Below are positions 50,801 to 63,600 of a stretch of DNA of 64,000 nt, piece by piece (the first letter of the stretch is position 1; the number at the start of each line of letters is the position of its first letter). Both the position numbers and the translations under genes were made by a program. This DNA comes from Certhia americana (taxonomy: Eukaryota > Chordata > Aves > Passeriformes > Certhiidae), in contig CM031857.1 in assembly GCA_018697195.1 (NCBI GenBank), forward strand, positions 97,597,674 to 97,661,673, given 5' to 3'. The notes under the pieces are model-generated. The model had not been told where the DNA came from and made no database searches. It was given only the letters and a program-made list of their open reading frames with translations.

Positions 50801-53800
50801 TCATCAGTATATTAAGTCATCAGCAGACAGACAACTGTGGAGTTAATTTGCAGTTACTCACATGTATGGCACTGAGACCAAGGCTCAAATAAAACACTAG
50901 ATTTACCTGAATCTGGTGGTATAGAATTGCATGCCAGTTCAGTTTGGGATGTAAGACACTTGAAAGAGTCATAGAAAAATCCTCAACAGCTACCCTGACA
51001 AAATTTCCAGGCATGTAGGAAATAGTACATATAGAGGAACACAGAAGCAGAATGATGTTGAGCATAGGTAGCAAAGTCAGAGTGGGGCTTTGCCCAGTAC
51101 TGCAGAAAAACAGAAATATGTGGAGAACTGAACCATCAGAGTGTTCAGTCAGGTGGCTTGAACAGAAAATTACTGGTTTTTTAAACACCATTCCACCTCT
51201 CAAATAATCCTTAATATAGGTTTTAACCAAAATTCACAAATTTCTCAATGTGATCATCTTTTCATTCTATGAGCAATTTTATATTGGAAACATGTAATTT
51301 ACAGATGGTTCATTAATTTAGAGTTCAGATCAATTATTAAAAAAGAAAAATAGCTTTCCATTTAGTTAAACCACTTGAAAGGTATTTCATTTAATTCATG
51401 GTTGGTTTAAGTCCATTGCTGTGTATAGTTCCAACAGCACCATTCATCTGAGTATAGATAAGGAGCTGTACAGGCAGCAGGTAACAGAGCTCTTTAAGTG
51501 TTAACAATGCTTCATTTTCTTCAGTCAACAAAATATTTTCTAACACTTTAATTTTCATACTATAGCTCTTAGAAAAATCTCACGAATTAGAGGTGTGCGT
51601 GAATCATAAGCATCCATTTTATGAAAAAAAATAATTGTATTTCTGTCTTTTTTCCATTTTCAAATGGGGTGAAAGGCTGGAAATGTGACATATTCTACTG
51701 AATAGCTACTTCTGAGAAATAACAGGCTGTCATACCACCTCCCTGTGTGGCTGTCACTCAGCATTTCAAGCAGCCTGCCTTGCTCATAGCCTACCTACTA
51801 CACTGGACGGGTAGGAGGAAAAAGCAGGCTTCACCTCCATCAAGAATTGCAGCAGAATTGCATACATCACCAGGGATATTTTGATTCTAACATACAAGAC
51901 TTCTCTGAAGAAAAGTGCTCTTAAACATAGTGGTCAGCACATATGCACGTGTTCACATACAGATACTGTTTAGTACAGGTGAGAGTGCACTGATGTCAGA
52001 CCAAACAAAATCCTTCTGATTTCTTCTGTGTGTAGTGTTGAGAGATGATGATAAAAATGGAAAGCCCATGGGATCTTCTTTAGGATGAGAACACTATCAG
52101 AGCACATCTTCTACTCAGAAGACTGGAAAAACCTTGGAAAAATACTCAGACAACCCTTGTAGACTTCTTTTTCTTGTACAACAAGAGGCCAGTAGATATA
52201 AAATGGAGGTGTGGTTAAGGACTGTAGCTCACCAAAGTTTCCACAGGTATGGTTCCAGCTACAGCTAAAGGGCTCAGATTATGATGGAAATAGACTTTTT
52301 AAAAAGTCAGGATCAAAGCTAAGACTAGTAGAATTTGCTTCTATATAAGCAAAGCTCTGTTATGCCCACTTTGAGCCATTGCACTCACAGGTAGAGAGAC
52401 AGGAACTTGGGACTGAGGTGAGCAGTCCTAGAAATCACCCAGATACACGTGCCATTCACCCTATCTAAATTCTCTCTGACCTAATTCACGCATTATTTTA
52501 ACTGTCCATTCTCACTCATCATGGCAATTGGCAGTACCTTGCTACATCCAAAGCCTCTGCCTGAGGCTCATGAACTGTGATGTGCCACCCTTCAGGAAGT
52601 TGTCATTTCTCGAGTGGCACAGTGCCAACATCCTCCTGCTGAGCCCAGGTGGCCTCATGGGCTTAGTTCACAATACTCAGATATTTGGCACATCTTGCAG
52701 TGGGAATATTTTATCTCCTAACTCTGAGATTATTGATAGAAATTTGGGTAATTCCCTGTGTCTCTGAGCTGCAACAAGCACTTGCAAAAGCTCTGACTCA
52801 CTGCACACCGGTGGCACAGTGTTTGAACAAGCTCTGCTGACAACCTCCAACAACAGCTGGGAGAGCTGTGACCTTTCTCAGTTCAGAGCAACAGGCTGTT
52901 AATTTTGAAAGCCAGTGACAAATCAACATGAGCTTTGTTAGGAACTTAATGAAATTACCAGAAGTAAGAGGGAAGATCACACTCTGAAGTAAGCAGCTTG
53001 AATAGCTTATGAATAGAATTTATGATAACACCAATGGGTTGTTTTGTTTGGGTTTTTTTTCCATCTATTCCCAGCCAGGAAAAATAATATTGAGTTCTGC
53101 ATCTCAAGTCAAATCTTTTCCTCTCACAAACATCCACATCAGACAAAATTTTCTGTAAAAATCACCTAAGCACACAGGCAGAACTAGGTAAATATCTCCA
53201 CTTCTCTTAATAGGAAGCTGTTTGGTCCTCTGCTGGTTCAAAATAATTTCTAATTTCTAGCCTACGTGTGTCCCACTTCAGAGCATCTGTTTATACAGTA
53301 GGACAGGCCTATAACTGAAACAGTCCTAAGCATTCCCTCATTTTTCTTCCAGAGAGGTAACAATCAAATCCTCTCAGGTTTTGCTTTTGTAACCCAAAAA
53401 CTCTCCAACTCACCCCCTTAAAAAGTCACTTTGTTCCCCATATCACACCACTTCATTTGTCTGATTTACAAGATCCAGCTCCTTCCTTCTCCTTAAGAAA
53501 GGGATATGGGAATCTTCCTTTCTCTTCATTACAACTCCTAGCTTTGAGTCATCAGCATATTTCATTAGCACTGTTATATTATTGCAAAGGTCTGTTGTAC
53601 TAAATTGCTCCCAAGACCAACAGGAATTTTTCTAGTAAGTTCCAACATTTCAGCTTCAAGCACTAATTGTTGTCATATCCCCATTAGCTAATTCCTTACT
53701 CATCTTAGATTTTTCTCCTACTAATCTGACTCATTGTATATAATGATTCTCCATGTATTAAAAGCATTTTGGTCAATTAAAGAACTACACATCAAAAAAA

Positions 53801-54603
53801 CACCATATTAAGGGAACAGCTTGGGTAAATACTTCATGAAATCATCTTCCAGAACCACTAGAGCCATAAGAGAGTAAAAGAATCTGCTAACTGGCCTGTC
53901 CTCCAGTGGGGAATACTCAGGCCCTTTTCCCTTTGTTTGCACCCAGTCTGAGCACAGAGAGTGAGTGTGGCATGACTTTAACCTCAGCTCTGGTTATTTC
54001 CATTGCAGGAGCACTTGTGCCAAAGCTCATTTGGAAGGATGTTGGCTGCTCAGTTAAGCTGCTCCTAGCAGTGGTTTCATGCCAAGATTTGACAGTTTCC
54101 ACCCAACTGACAGACCTTTTATTCTGTTTCATTTTGCCCCAGCTGCTGTGGGGTACTCATGTCCTGTTGGGAGATGGAGTGAGAAAGGAAGGAATGACTG
54201 CTTAGACAGCTGAAGTAGGGTTTTCAAGAGCACCTTCAATTACATGCTAGAAAGAACATTTTAAACTAATCTTCCTAAATCAGGAAATGAAGTGAATTAA
54301 AGCCAATCAAGGGTGCAATTCCATGTTACAGGTAATGATGAAGTGCCACCAAGAGATGCAGCACAGCTGCACCAGCTCCTGCCTGACCTTACAGTGTGCT
54401 GATACCAGAAATTCAGACAGAAGAAAAACTATCATTTCAGGGTTTTTTCAGGAAGCTGTTTCTCTCTCCCAACCAGTTTGCCAGAAGCACCAATGCCAGT
54501 ACTAGTGAAGATGTTTAAAGCTTTACTGGAATAAGCGTACTCATCAGGCAATTGTGCTGCCTGCAAAAACAATTTATAAACAGACTTAAATAGAAGGAAT
54601 GCA
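47841..54603. other. gene-free stretch
   Basis: No supported gene. A 136-codon minus-strand frame at 50820-51230 is compatible with chance for AT-rich DNA of this length and has no domain or splice context. A partial G+C palindrome, GGACCCAGGTACCGGGTCC, lies near 49884. No clear transposon is seen. Confidence 0.45.
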
Positions 54604-54710
54604 ATTTTTTTCTCTTTTTCTTTTTCCTTTTGCTTTTTTTTCTTTTCTTTTTTTTTTTTTCTTTTTTTTAATTTTCCTTTTCTTTTTCTTTTGTCTTTTC
54701 TTTATTCTGT
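54604..54710. repeat. long polypyrimidine tract
   Basis: About 105 bases almost entirely T with regular C (CTTTT and CTTTTT units) and very few purines. It ends in TTTATTCTGTGCCAG, which would make a very strong plus-strand splice acceptor. It could equally be plain simple sequence. Confidence 0.9.
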
Positions 54711-54715
54711 GCCAG

Positions 54716-54951
54716 TGAAGCCTGTGAGCCCAGATTCACGGTTGGGTGCTCCCATCCCCAGCTGTCTGTCTTGTCCCCTTGCCAGACACTATTTTGCCTG
54801 TAACAGGGACAACAAAAATGAATATGTCTGTGCTCAGATGGCCTGTCTGAGCATCATCATCCAGGTCTGTTGTTCCTACTTCAGGCAACATCTAAAATCA
54901 TGCCAGCAAAATGCAGCAAGGATGTCCACTGAAAGATCTGGGTTGATCTAG
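54716..54951 (+). CDS. candidate Cys-rich exon behind a polypyrimidine tract, product unknown
   Basis: Immediately after the acceptor-like TGCCAG (AG at 54714-54715) a plus-strand frame runs open for 77 codons, after two leading bases, to a TAG at 54949-54951. It contains Cys at high density: SCLSCPLARHYFACNRD, then NKNEYVCAQMACLS, then QVCCSYFRQHLKSC. The spacing C-x2-C-x8-C-x9-C-x4-C resembles a small disulfide-bonded extracellular domain, but I could not match a known family. A weak donor CAG|GTCTGT at 54865 would end an internal exon of 149 bases; otherwise this would be a terminal exon. TG-rich DNA raises Cys content by chance, and no other exon was found, so confidence is low. Confidence 0.25.
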
Positions 54952-57302
54952 AGACTAGAGACGTAGCTATCACTTCCTCAGAAAGATAAGTGGAAATCTC
55001 TCCTAGGCCTATGTTAATCTTATGTCCTTTTAACTCTTATACCTACCTCTAAAGAATCTATGTTAAGAGCTAACTTTTGCAGCATATAGCTTTGTGTTGT
55101 CTAAAATACTGCAGCAGAAATATTACAATGGTCTGGGAGACTGAAGCTGTTGTACCCTCAGAATGAAAAAATCTACATTAGGAATGAAAATGTTTCTCAT
55201 TTCCAAGCAGAACTTTAAAGCACAAATACTCTAGGCAGTCAATTTGCAGATGAAAGTTTTTCTCACAGAATATGGCATTTCAAATGAGATATGCTAACAT
55301 TTTTAATTCATGTACTGTCTTCTGAAGATTTCTCTTGACAAAACTGAGTGCTGTTATCAACATTAGGAAGTTTTACCATATCACTTATTCTACATGCCTG
55401 AGTGAAAGACTTGGGCTTCCCAAGGAGCGCAGTAATCTCCCATTGTTTGAAGGGCTGTATTGTTTGCATGCAGAAGGGTGAAGATGGAAAAGCCCATGTT
55501 TATGTACTTAGGTACATTCTTGATACAGGAAACTCTTCTTAAAGTATTTCCAAACCCAACTTCAAATAATATACAAAAATGTAAATTCTGCTCATGCGTA
55601 ATCCCATCATCTGAGATGAATCATGTTCCTCTGAAATAAGAGAAAGTCACATGGATTGTCTTGCTGAGGAGCTACCAACCATGGTAGAACTAGAACTATG
55701 TATGAAAATGAAAATTTAAAATTCTGAATCACATCAAAGTTTTAAAAGTATCAATATAAACTGCTAGACCAAATCACCACTTTTGACACACGTAGCACAT
55801 GGTGGACCCAGCATAGTCCTGAGCAGTGTCTCTACAAGCACTCTCATGCTGTCCCCCATGCTCTCATGCCACCATATATTCTCGATTTTATGTTATAAAA
55901 CATACTCTGTGTGGCTGTGATATAGCCACTTCTTTATCCCATATACTTTGTTATTATTTCTCTTTGCATTTCTCTGTCTAACAAGACAGAGTGAACCTTG
56001 TGCAGCCTTGGAAGGTTAATCTTACCATACAAATCAGAGGACAGGGCATCTTCCACTTCACATATACTTGGCCAGAGGTAGGTCTCTCTGTCTTGAGTTC
56101 AAGCAACATGGAAGGCTGACAAAATAAGACTTGCTGCCAAATAGATTGATCCTGCAGACCTGTGCAGCCAAATCTCTACCAAACCAATCTTCTGGCAGGA
56201 ACACTGGCATAAAGCATTCTCAATTCTCTGATGTCTCATTCCCCTCTCTGCCCGTGGCTGAGCACCATCACACCTCATGGTACCAATGTGGGATTGCACT
56301 GTCAAACAGGTCATGCCCACTGAGACCTCGGGCATTTTGCTGGCAGAGCAGAGTGTGGCAATTTGGAGCACAGGGGTAGGGACGAGGAGAACAGTGCCAG
56401 AGGAAGGTCTGCATTTGGATAATTAATCAGAAAGCTCTGTATCATCACAGTTTACAGAGATAATCTGTTCTTAAATTCCTCTGGTTAGAAAGTGCAGAAA
56501 GTTGGAAGGGAAAAAGACTATGTAAAAAGTGAGCATTCTGTTTTTATCTCCCACATTCAGAAATCCTCAGAAATGCCACTTTTATTTTGCTCTCCACAAA
56601 CTTCATCTGAGTGTACAAAACCTAGAAGCATTTCCCAAGAAGCTGAGCTGTTGATATATGAATTTTTCTCAATTATCTATCACTCTTTTTTCTACAAATT
56701 ATTTTTTCCTATTCCTTCAATGGCTTTATATTTATAATATAAATATTACAAATTCTAAACTTTTGTAAATATTGTAAACTTTTGTAAATATTTGCTGTAA
56801 ATATTATTATTTACTGTATGATTTCTGAGTAAGTGATTTCTAAGTAAAAGTTGATCTCAGTCAAGTTTCTCAGTGCTATGGACTACTCAAAAAAAAAATA
56901 CTGTATAGAAACGGATTTTGTTTTATACGACATACAACAACATACCATCTTTTATGTTCTGAGCCTTTTAGCCTCGCCAAGAATTACTTCATCTGGAAAA
57001 TATCCTGGTAGGGAGACGTACTTGTAACTTTAGATACCATGAAGCACAAGTCTGAAACTTCAAATTTCAGCACTTTCTTCCTAACAGTAAGGGGTAAAAG
57101 AACTCCACTTCAGCTGGAATATAAATAAAGCTAAGTGAAAATATTATTGCTTAGTAGTCCTGCTAAAAGCAGTAGCAAAGAAACCAACAAAGTGAAATTA
57201 AAGCAAAGTTAAGTCATTTACAAAATGCCAAGAGAAGTCAAGAATCACTGATTTCCCTTTCAGTGTAAGGCTTGACATTTTGATTCTACATGCCTCAACA
57301 CT
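54952..57302. other. gene-free stretch
   Basis: Nothing supported. Short unrelated open frames on both strands only. Confidence 0.5.
56757..56792. repeat. 19-bp AT-rich tandem duplication
   Basis: AAACTTTTGTAAATATTGT is followed by AAACTTTTGTAAATATT, then a partial third unit, TGTAAATATT. Confidence 0.85.
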
Positions 57303-57725
57303 GGGTGGAACACAGAACTACAGGGTGATTTGGCTGGGAAGAGATGTTAAAGATCTTGTACCTCCAAGCCCCCTGCCATGGGCAGGGACACCTCTCACTA
57401 GACCAGACTGCTCAGGGCTCCACCCAACCTGGCCTTAAATGCTTGCAGAGTTGGGGCAGCCACAACTTCCCCAGGCAACCTGTTCCATTGTCTCACCACC
57501 CTCACAGTAAGGAATTCCTTCCTAATACCTAATCTACACATACCCTCAGTTTGAAGCCATTCCCACCTGTCCTGTCACAACAGGCCCTGGCAAAAAGTCC
57601 CTCTCCAGCTTTCTTGTAGGTGTCCCTTTGGGTAATGGAAGGCTGCTGTAGGGTTTCCCCAGAGCCTTCTCTTCTTCAAGCTGAACAATCACAAGTCTCA
57701 GCTTTTCCTCATGGTAGAAGCACCC
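57303..57725 (-). mobile_element. CR1 LINE, 3' end fragment
   Basis: The plus strand shows the reverse complement of a CR1 3' region: CCCCCTGCCATGGGCAGGGA, CTAGACCAGACTGCTCAGGG, CCAACCTGGCCTTAAATGCT, GGGGCAGCCACAACTTCC, CAGGCAACCTGTTCCATTG, CTCACCACCCTCACAGTAAG and TCCCTCTCCAGCTTTCTTGT, up to GAGCCTTCTCTTCTTCAAGC. The element is therefore on the minus strand with its 3' end near 57303. About 420 bases remain, with no intact reverse-transcriptase frame. The octamer end is eroded (GGAACACAGAACTACAGGG). Confidence 0.93.
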
Positions 57726-58227
57726 AAAAATAAGTCTGGTTTCCTGACAGCTTACTTTCAAAGAATGTAAGACCTTGAAGTCCTATTCAATGGGAGAAAT
57801 TTTCATTCCAGGTTTTTCATAAAGAACAAGTGAGCAAAGAAACAAACAAGCACAGAGAAAACCAAACAAAATACAAGCATTTCAGCCTCTGAATATGTCT
57901 GGATTTTCAGGCCTTAGGCAGGCTACTGCCAGCCTAAATCTCTAGAGGTGCTTCTCTCCAAATATCCAAAAGACTGCTAAAGACTAAGTCCACCCACAGA
58001 TCACAGGAGGGAAGGGATTGAGTTGTGCATAGGTGAGTAAACCTTACTGCTGGCCAGCACAGTACCTCAACATCTGAAGAGACATCAAAGCACCACCTCA
58101 TAAAACTGCTGAGATGGTGCTGTCATTCCTGAATCACACATTCTTTGTTATGCAGCTTTAACTCTCTAATTTAATTTCTCCATCATAGAAAGTTTATAAA
58201 AAAGAGTTCAACAGCAATTAAGACTCA

Positions 58228-58533
58228 TGTTGTAGCAAGGTAGGTGTCAGCCTCTTCTCCCAGGTAACTAGGGACAGGATGAGAGGACATAGCCTCTTGC
58301 TGTGTCAGAACAGGTTTACATTGGACATTAGGAGGAAGTTTTTCACAGAAAAAATTGGAATGGAGACACACTGGACTGCACAGGGAGGCAGTGGAGTCAC
58401 CATCTCTCCAGGTGTTTAAGAAAAGACTGGATGTGGCACTCAGTGCCATGGTCCAGTTGACAGGGCAGTGCTCAGTCATAGATAGGACTGATGATCTCAG
58501 AGGTCTTTTCCAACCTAATTGATTCTGTGATTC
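58228..58533 (+). mobile_element. CR1 LINE, 3' end fragment of a second subfamily
   Basis: The plus-strand sequence has CTTCTCCCAGGTAACTAGGG, AGGATGAGAGGACATAGCCT, ACATTGGACATTAGGAGGAA, GTGGAGTCACCATCTCTCC and GATGTGGCACTCAGTGCCAT. It ends in GATCTCAGAGGTCTTTTCCA, ACCTAATTGATTCTGTGATTC. These are hallmark blocks of the CR1 subfamilies whose ends carry GATGATCT(T/C)AGAGGTCTTTTCCAACC. It is 5'-truncated at about 306 bases and non-coding. It sits about 500 bases from the minus-strand CR1 at 57303-57725, with the two 3' ends pointing away from each other. Confidence 0.92.
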
Positions 58534-59621
58534 CCTGCTCTCCTCTACCATGTGATTTCCAACCCCACAACTTTAGCTTTGTCATCTTGCAGGTGTGTTC
58601 CTGCTTTATCACCAGCACCCAGGAATGCCTCTCATGCCACATGACAAAATATGGATCTGAAGTAGAGATCACAGAAAACTAAGACATCTGCATAAAGGGA
58701 GGCAGAACTAGCAGAGACCATGAAACTCCATCTTCTTCAGTACAAAAGGATAATGGTCATGATAACCATGTTTGCAGCACTATAATTTACTGCAAATTAA
58801 GCACTTCACAGATCTTTCCCTGTTACTAAAAAGGCTCTTAGGTTCCCTTGCCAACAGTGGTGCTCGAAGGAGGAGTGGAAACAGGAAGGGCATAAAGGAT
58901 GCAGCAGAGAAAGGCTTCTCTCACAGCTGCCTAAAACACAAACCTGGATGCTTCATTAAGGCTTTGCATAACTGCCCTGACAAGTGAAATGCTGCTGTCA
59001 GTCCTATATAGAAATTCATACCAGGCAAGCACTGCTAAAGAAGCAGTCACTAGAAACATATCACTAAGTGCTCCAACCACTCTGTTCCTCCACCTCTCCA
59101 GCTGCATACTTGAAGGCAGTAATTCTCAATTATCTTCCCTTCCCAGAGCAGTATGAGATCACTGTACTAAATTCTAATCTCTTCCCAAGAGGTTGTTTAT
59201 ACAGGCACGTCTGTTTGGCTGTGGGAAGGAGTACTTCTTTGCACAGGTTTGTCTATGTCCCACTGAGAGCCACTAAATATTTATGCCAGCTAAAAATTAA
59301 GATGTTTTCCTGATTTTTTTAGCGTAACTGCTTCCTAAAGTGATGATCACACCTTTCCATCATTTTTGTCTTCATGTTCCCAGTCTCCTCCTCATTACAA
59401 TGATAAAAATTGTGTCTGCATGATAAAGGAAATGACTCGAATTCACACAGTGGCAAAAAAGCTGCAAAAGATGAGTTTTCAGCTGGACCAGGTCTCTGAT
59501 CCAACAACTTGCTAAGCAGTCATGTCTTTACTGAGCGCTGACACACGAAGCCGAAAAACACCAACTGCCTTAAATCATGAAATAGCAACCTAGCCAAAAT
59601 ACAGTAACAACAGTGGCTGAA

Positions 59622-59664
59622 AGTTTTGTAAGTCCTAGAGTAAGTTTTGTGAGTCCTCAGAGTA
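59622..59664. repeat. 21/22-bp tandem duplication
   Basis: AGTTTTGTAAGTCCTAGAGTA is followed by AGTTTTGTGAGTCCT, then CAGAGTA; one substitution and one inserted C separate the copies. Confidence 0.9.
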
Positions 59665-60642
59665 ACAGTCCAGTTAAGGGAGTGGTGCCACATGGAAATC
59701 TTCACCTGCAGGACCTCATGGACCTCTCAGCAGTCTGATGGGTGCAGTGCAAAGAGGGCCCTCACACTCCCCTCACAATTAAGGGTATCTGTGCCACAGT
59801 ATATTAACAGTGCTGTGCAAAGAAGAGCACAAACAGCAGTTACTGTTATCGAAAAGTCATTATAAAAACACCCCTCCAAAACCAACAAGGCAATGGTCTG
59901 TGAGAAGCCAGGAAGCCGGACCTTTTTGCAGACATTTTGCTTTTGTTCAGTATTAGTTACTCAGATATTGTCATACTTTCATTTCAGGGAATGGTTGGCT
60001 CTCACACTTTTGCATTTTTCTTTCGTGTTTTTATGATTTGTATATTTAGAAACAGTTTTCTATGAGGTTCATTATCTCCTTATAAAATGTCTAATCATGT
60101 AGGGCATGGCTGACAAAAATACTACCTTTAAATTTCTGGCATCAAATATAGCCACATAATTCTACCTTGATGTTAAATTTTATTTTTGTCTAATTCAGCT
60201 GGCATTGAATGACAGGTCAACAGCAGTAGAACTACAAACTAAGTACATACCAAAAGGTACAAAGCCTGCCAGGAAACCAATTCAAAGAAACACTGATTTA
60301 TGAGACATACTTGTACCCAGCCTTGTGCTAATGAGACTCTGCCTCCAGAAGTCAAATGCAAGGTGCTTCCTTCCTCAACAGGAAAATATCAGCACCTGGG
60401 GGCTGCTCCACATCAGCTGGGCACTCCTGGGAGTCTGCTCCCAGGTCTGCTGGGAGGTTGAAAGGAACGCTTTTGTAAGCACAGATCTGTCCAGCAGCTG
60501 CCACCAAGAAAGCAAACTAAAGCAAGAACTTGAAATCAAAAATATTTTCCCCCTCCCAGAAATGTCTCATAACAAGCCAGTTCACACTTTTGAAGATCCT
60601 GTGGTACAATAAAAACATCACCAAGCACCAATATTGCATGCA

Positions 60643-60679
60643 CTGACACAATATCACCTGCTGACACAATAATCACCTG
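60643..60679. repeat. 18/19-bp tandem duplication
   Basis: CTGACACAATATCACCTG is followed directly by CTGACACAATAATCACCTG; the copies differ by one inserted A. Confidence 0.95.
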
Positions 60680-63600
60680 TGCCAGTGAACTGTGGAGTTA
60701 ATGTCAGCTCTCCAGTTCCTTGAACACTAACTTTGGTCCCAGAATGTGACCCAAATAACTGGGGTTAACAACAGCTCAAGTTAGGACTCTGGTGAGTTCA
60801 GTTTTAGAAAATGAGATTGTAACAAGGACCTATTAAAAAGGTGTGAGTGCAGCTCCTCACTGATTTTAATTATAACAATCCCTATGAATGTCTTCTCCTG
60901 TTTTGCCCAGGCTCCTTTAAACACACTGCAGTTACAAGGGTGATGTTAACCATGCTGGAAGGAGGACAGCTGACAGTAACCTTATCTTTGGCCTCTAGAT
61001 AATATGGTGACACAAAACTGGGAGCCCTGCCTAGGTTTGGGAGAAATCTCTCTCCTTCAATCCTTACCAGACCATAAAAGTGGGGTGTGTGCTTTGTCTT
61101 TCTATTGTCTCATGCTTCCATGCTGAACCGGAATGCCAAGAGCACACAGTGTTACCTTAGCAAGCCAGGGTTCAAGCTGAGATGTGCCACAGAAAAGAGT
61201 CCCCTCATAAGGGGCCAAGTCCTTCTAACCAGAGTGGTTCATCAGGAGCAGGATGGGGCTCCTCAGTACACCCACATGATGCTTTGGCCCCCTCCAACAG
61301 ACATTCTCCTGCATCCTCTGGAGTCCCTTTCACTACTCAAATGGAGGGGTTCCTCATGACTTATCAGTCCCCCAGTCCTGATGCTGAGCTTGATTTCTAG
61401 TTGCACAGACCATGACAAGCTGCCTCAGAGGGCAGACCAGCTCCTTTCTGTATCTGTGAGCTCATCTGAATCACTCCACCATCATATGGATGCCAGGGAA
61501 GAAGCAGGAACGTTCTGTGGGGCAGAAAGCCCCATAAAAGCCTCTCCTAGGACAAGGTAGGATTGAGGATGGGTAGTGAAGCAGGCTAACGTGCTGATCC
61601 GGATTCAAAATGTTAGTCTGGTTTTGCGCTGGCTCCATTTTAACTGGGATGGCAGCTCTGGGTGAGCCAGCTCATCATGGCAACCTCCTGACCTGTGTGG
61701 GAGAGATGATCTGTCAGCCTGCCATGGGGAACATCATATCAGAGTCACTGCAGTGCACAGTGTTCCCTCCTGTACAGTCACCTGTCCACCTGGACACAAA
61801 ACTCGTGGTTCATAAGCCTGTGGTCAGCCAAACACAGTGTGCTCCTCGCCACAAGGAGAAAAAGCAGCACACACAAACTACACTAGGAATGAGCCAGTTT
61901 AGCTCTTCACTTTCCCCATGATCATAGCCTTGATGACTAATATGATATTCCTATATTCTCAACCAAAGTTTATATATGACTGGTTCATAGCTGGGCCTCA
62001 AGGGCACGTCAAGGCTGAATTTCCTACTTCTCTGTGATAATTAAGTTTGGTTCCAGTAATTTAGATTCTCAAAGGGGTTCCTGTCCCTTATACTGAAATT
62101 TTCTAGGACTGAAAGTACAGTAAGAAGTTTTTTTTTAAATGCCCAAGGGGTAGGCTGGAGCTTTCCAGATCATTCTGAGTGAAAAGTGACTAGAATGGTA
62201 CCTCAGGGTATAGTAGCAGTTAATAGTCTGATATTCAAATTAAGTTTGGTCACTTTGGGTTAAATGACTGTCCTGGCCTTGTAAAACCTTGACTGGGTTT
62301 GAGAGATGAACTGGTACACTATAAAAAAATGCCAAGACCTAATGGGAGGGAGAAGACACACTGGAAAGATCAAGTGAGGAAAGAGTGATTCTGTCCCTTT
62401 TGGCAGATGTGAACTCTCAGTCTGACCTACTCGTAAGGTGACTTAAGAGTCCTGTGAGCCAGGACTGATCCTTTGTTAAGGATTTTTGCAGTCTCACACA
62501 TTTAAGATGCTGCTTTCCTTGAGTTTTAGTTTTAACACTTGTGCTAAGCTTAAAAGATGATTCACTGTTGTATCATGGCAAATGCATTTCTGTGCAAATT
62601 TGACAAGCACAGTAACAATTCTCCTTTCCTCTTATGATCCTAACCTCTGGCAAGCAACTGTAAAATATTATTTCCAGAAAATAACTATGATAAATGCAAA
62701 CAATTCAGTGACATTTTTATAGCAATGTGCTTTCAAGCTATCATTAAGTCTGTGTGAGAAAAACAACCACAAAACCACTGGAGCACACTGAACCCCAATT
62801 GAAGGCTTCAGTGTATCTGTCACTTTCCATTGTATGTATATAAATTAAAAAACTCAAACCAGCAAACCTTTCTGGCATGCAGAACCTGTTGTATTCAGAA
62901 AAGTTAGCAACATAAGGCTTCAAGAAATGTACATATACATCACTCAGATTTCTACTTACTGAACTATTTGATCTCACTGCAGTTATCCACATGTGCTAAA
63001 TTTTAGGGGTATGTAAAAATTTGAAAGATGGAGACCTAAACTAGCATGTTGCAACTCTTTTTGGAAGTACTTGAGACTGAGGAGGAACAAGTGGATAAAC
63101 AAAGCATTGCAGACTCCTAAATTCCACACAAACCTTAAGGAGAAAGAGTAGAGAAAACAGACAACTGTGTTATGCCGTCTCTGTATAGTGCTGTGTGTGT
63201 TCTGCCTAAAGTGGGAGAGACCATCAGTTTTACAGGTCCCCTTTCCAGTGGTATTGATGCTCATCTTTGTGAGTAGCTAACAAAAATCAGGCAGGTTTTT
63301 CTAAACCTGCAAACAAGATTATAGTTAAACAGTCCTTTACAGCTCAGTACTGGACTTTTTCCCTAAGGAAAGATCACATCAGTGCCAGTTCCTTCCACTA
63401 GGAACCTTTTAATGCCACTCTTCTCTGCAAGCTTATGGAACAATAAAATATAGAGGAATATCCAGTGCCTGGGCAGTAAGAGATTATTATATCAGGCTGG
63501 CCTGTCACCTAATAAGAAATTTCCTAGTAAGAAATTAATTTGCTTCTGAAAACGTATGACTGCCTACATTAGCTCCTTTTTTCCTACCCCCTTCTTATAT

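Noticed and set aside
50820..51230. 136-codon minus-strand open frame
   Set aside because: No domain, no splice context; a single frame of this length is expected by chance in a 64-kb six-frame scan.
58225..58551. 108-codon minus-strand open frame
   Set aside because: Lies antisense to a CR1 fragment and is explained by it.
61605..62340. LTR-like motifs (TGTCCTGG, CATAAAAG)
   Set aside because: No paired repeats, polypurine tract or primer-binding site; motifs are too short.
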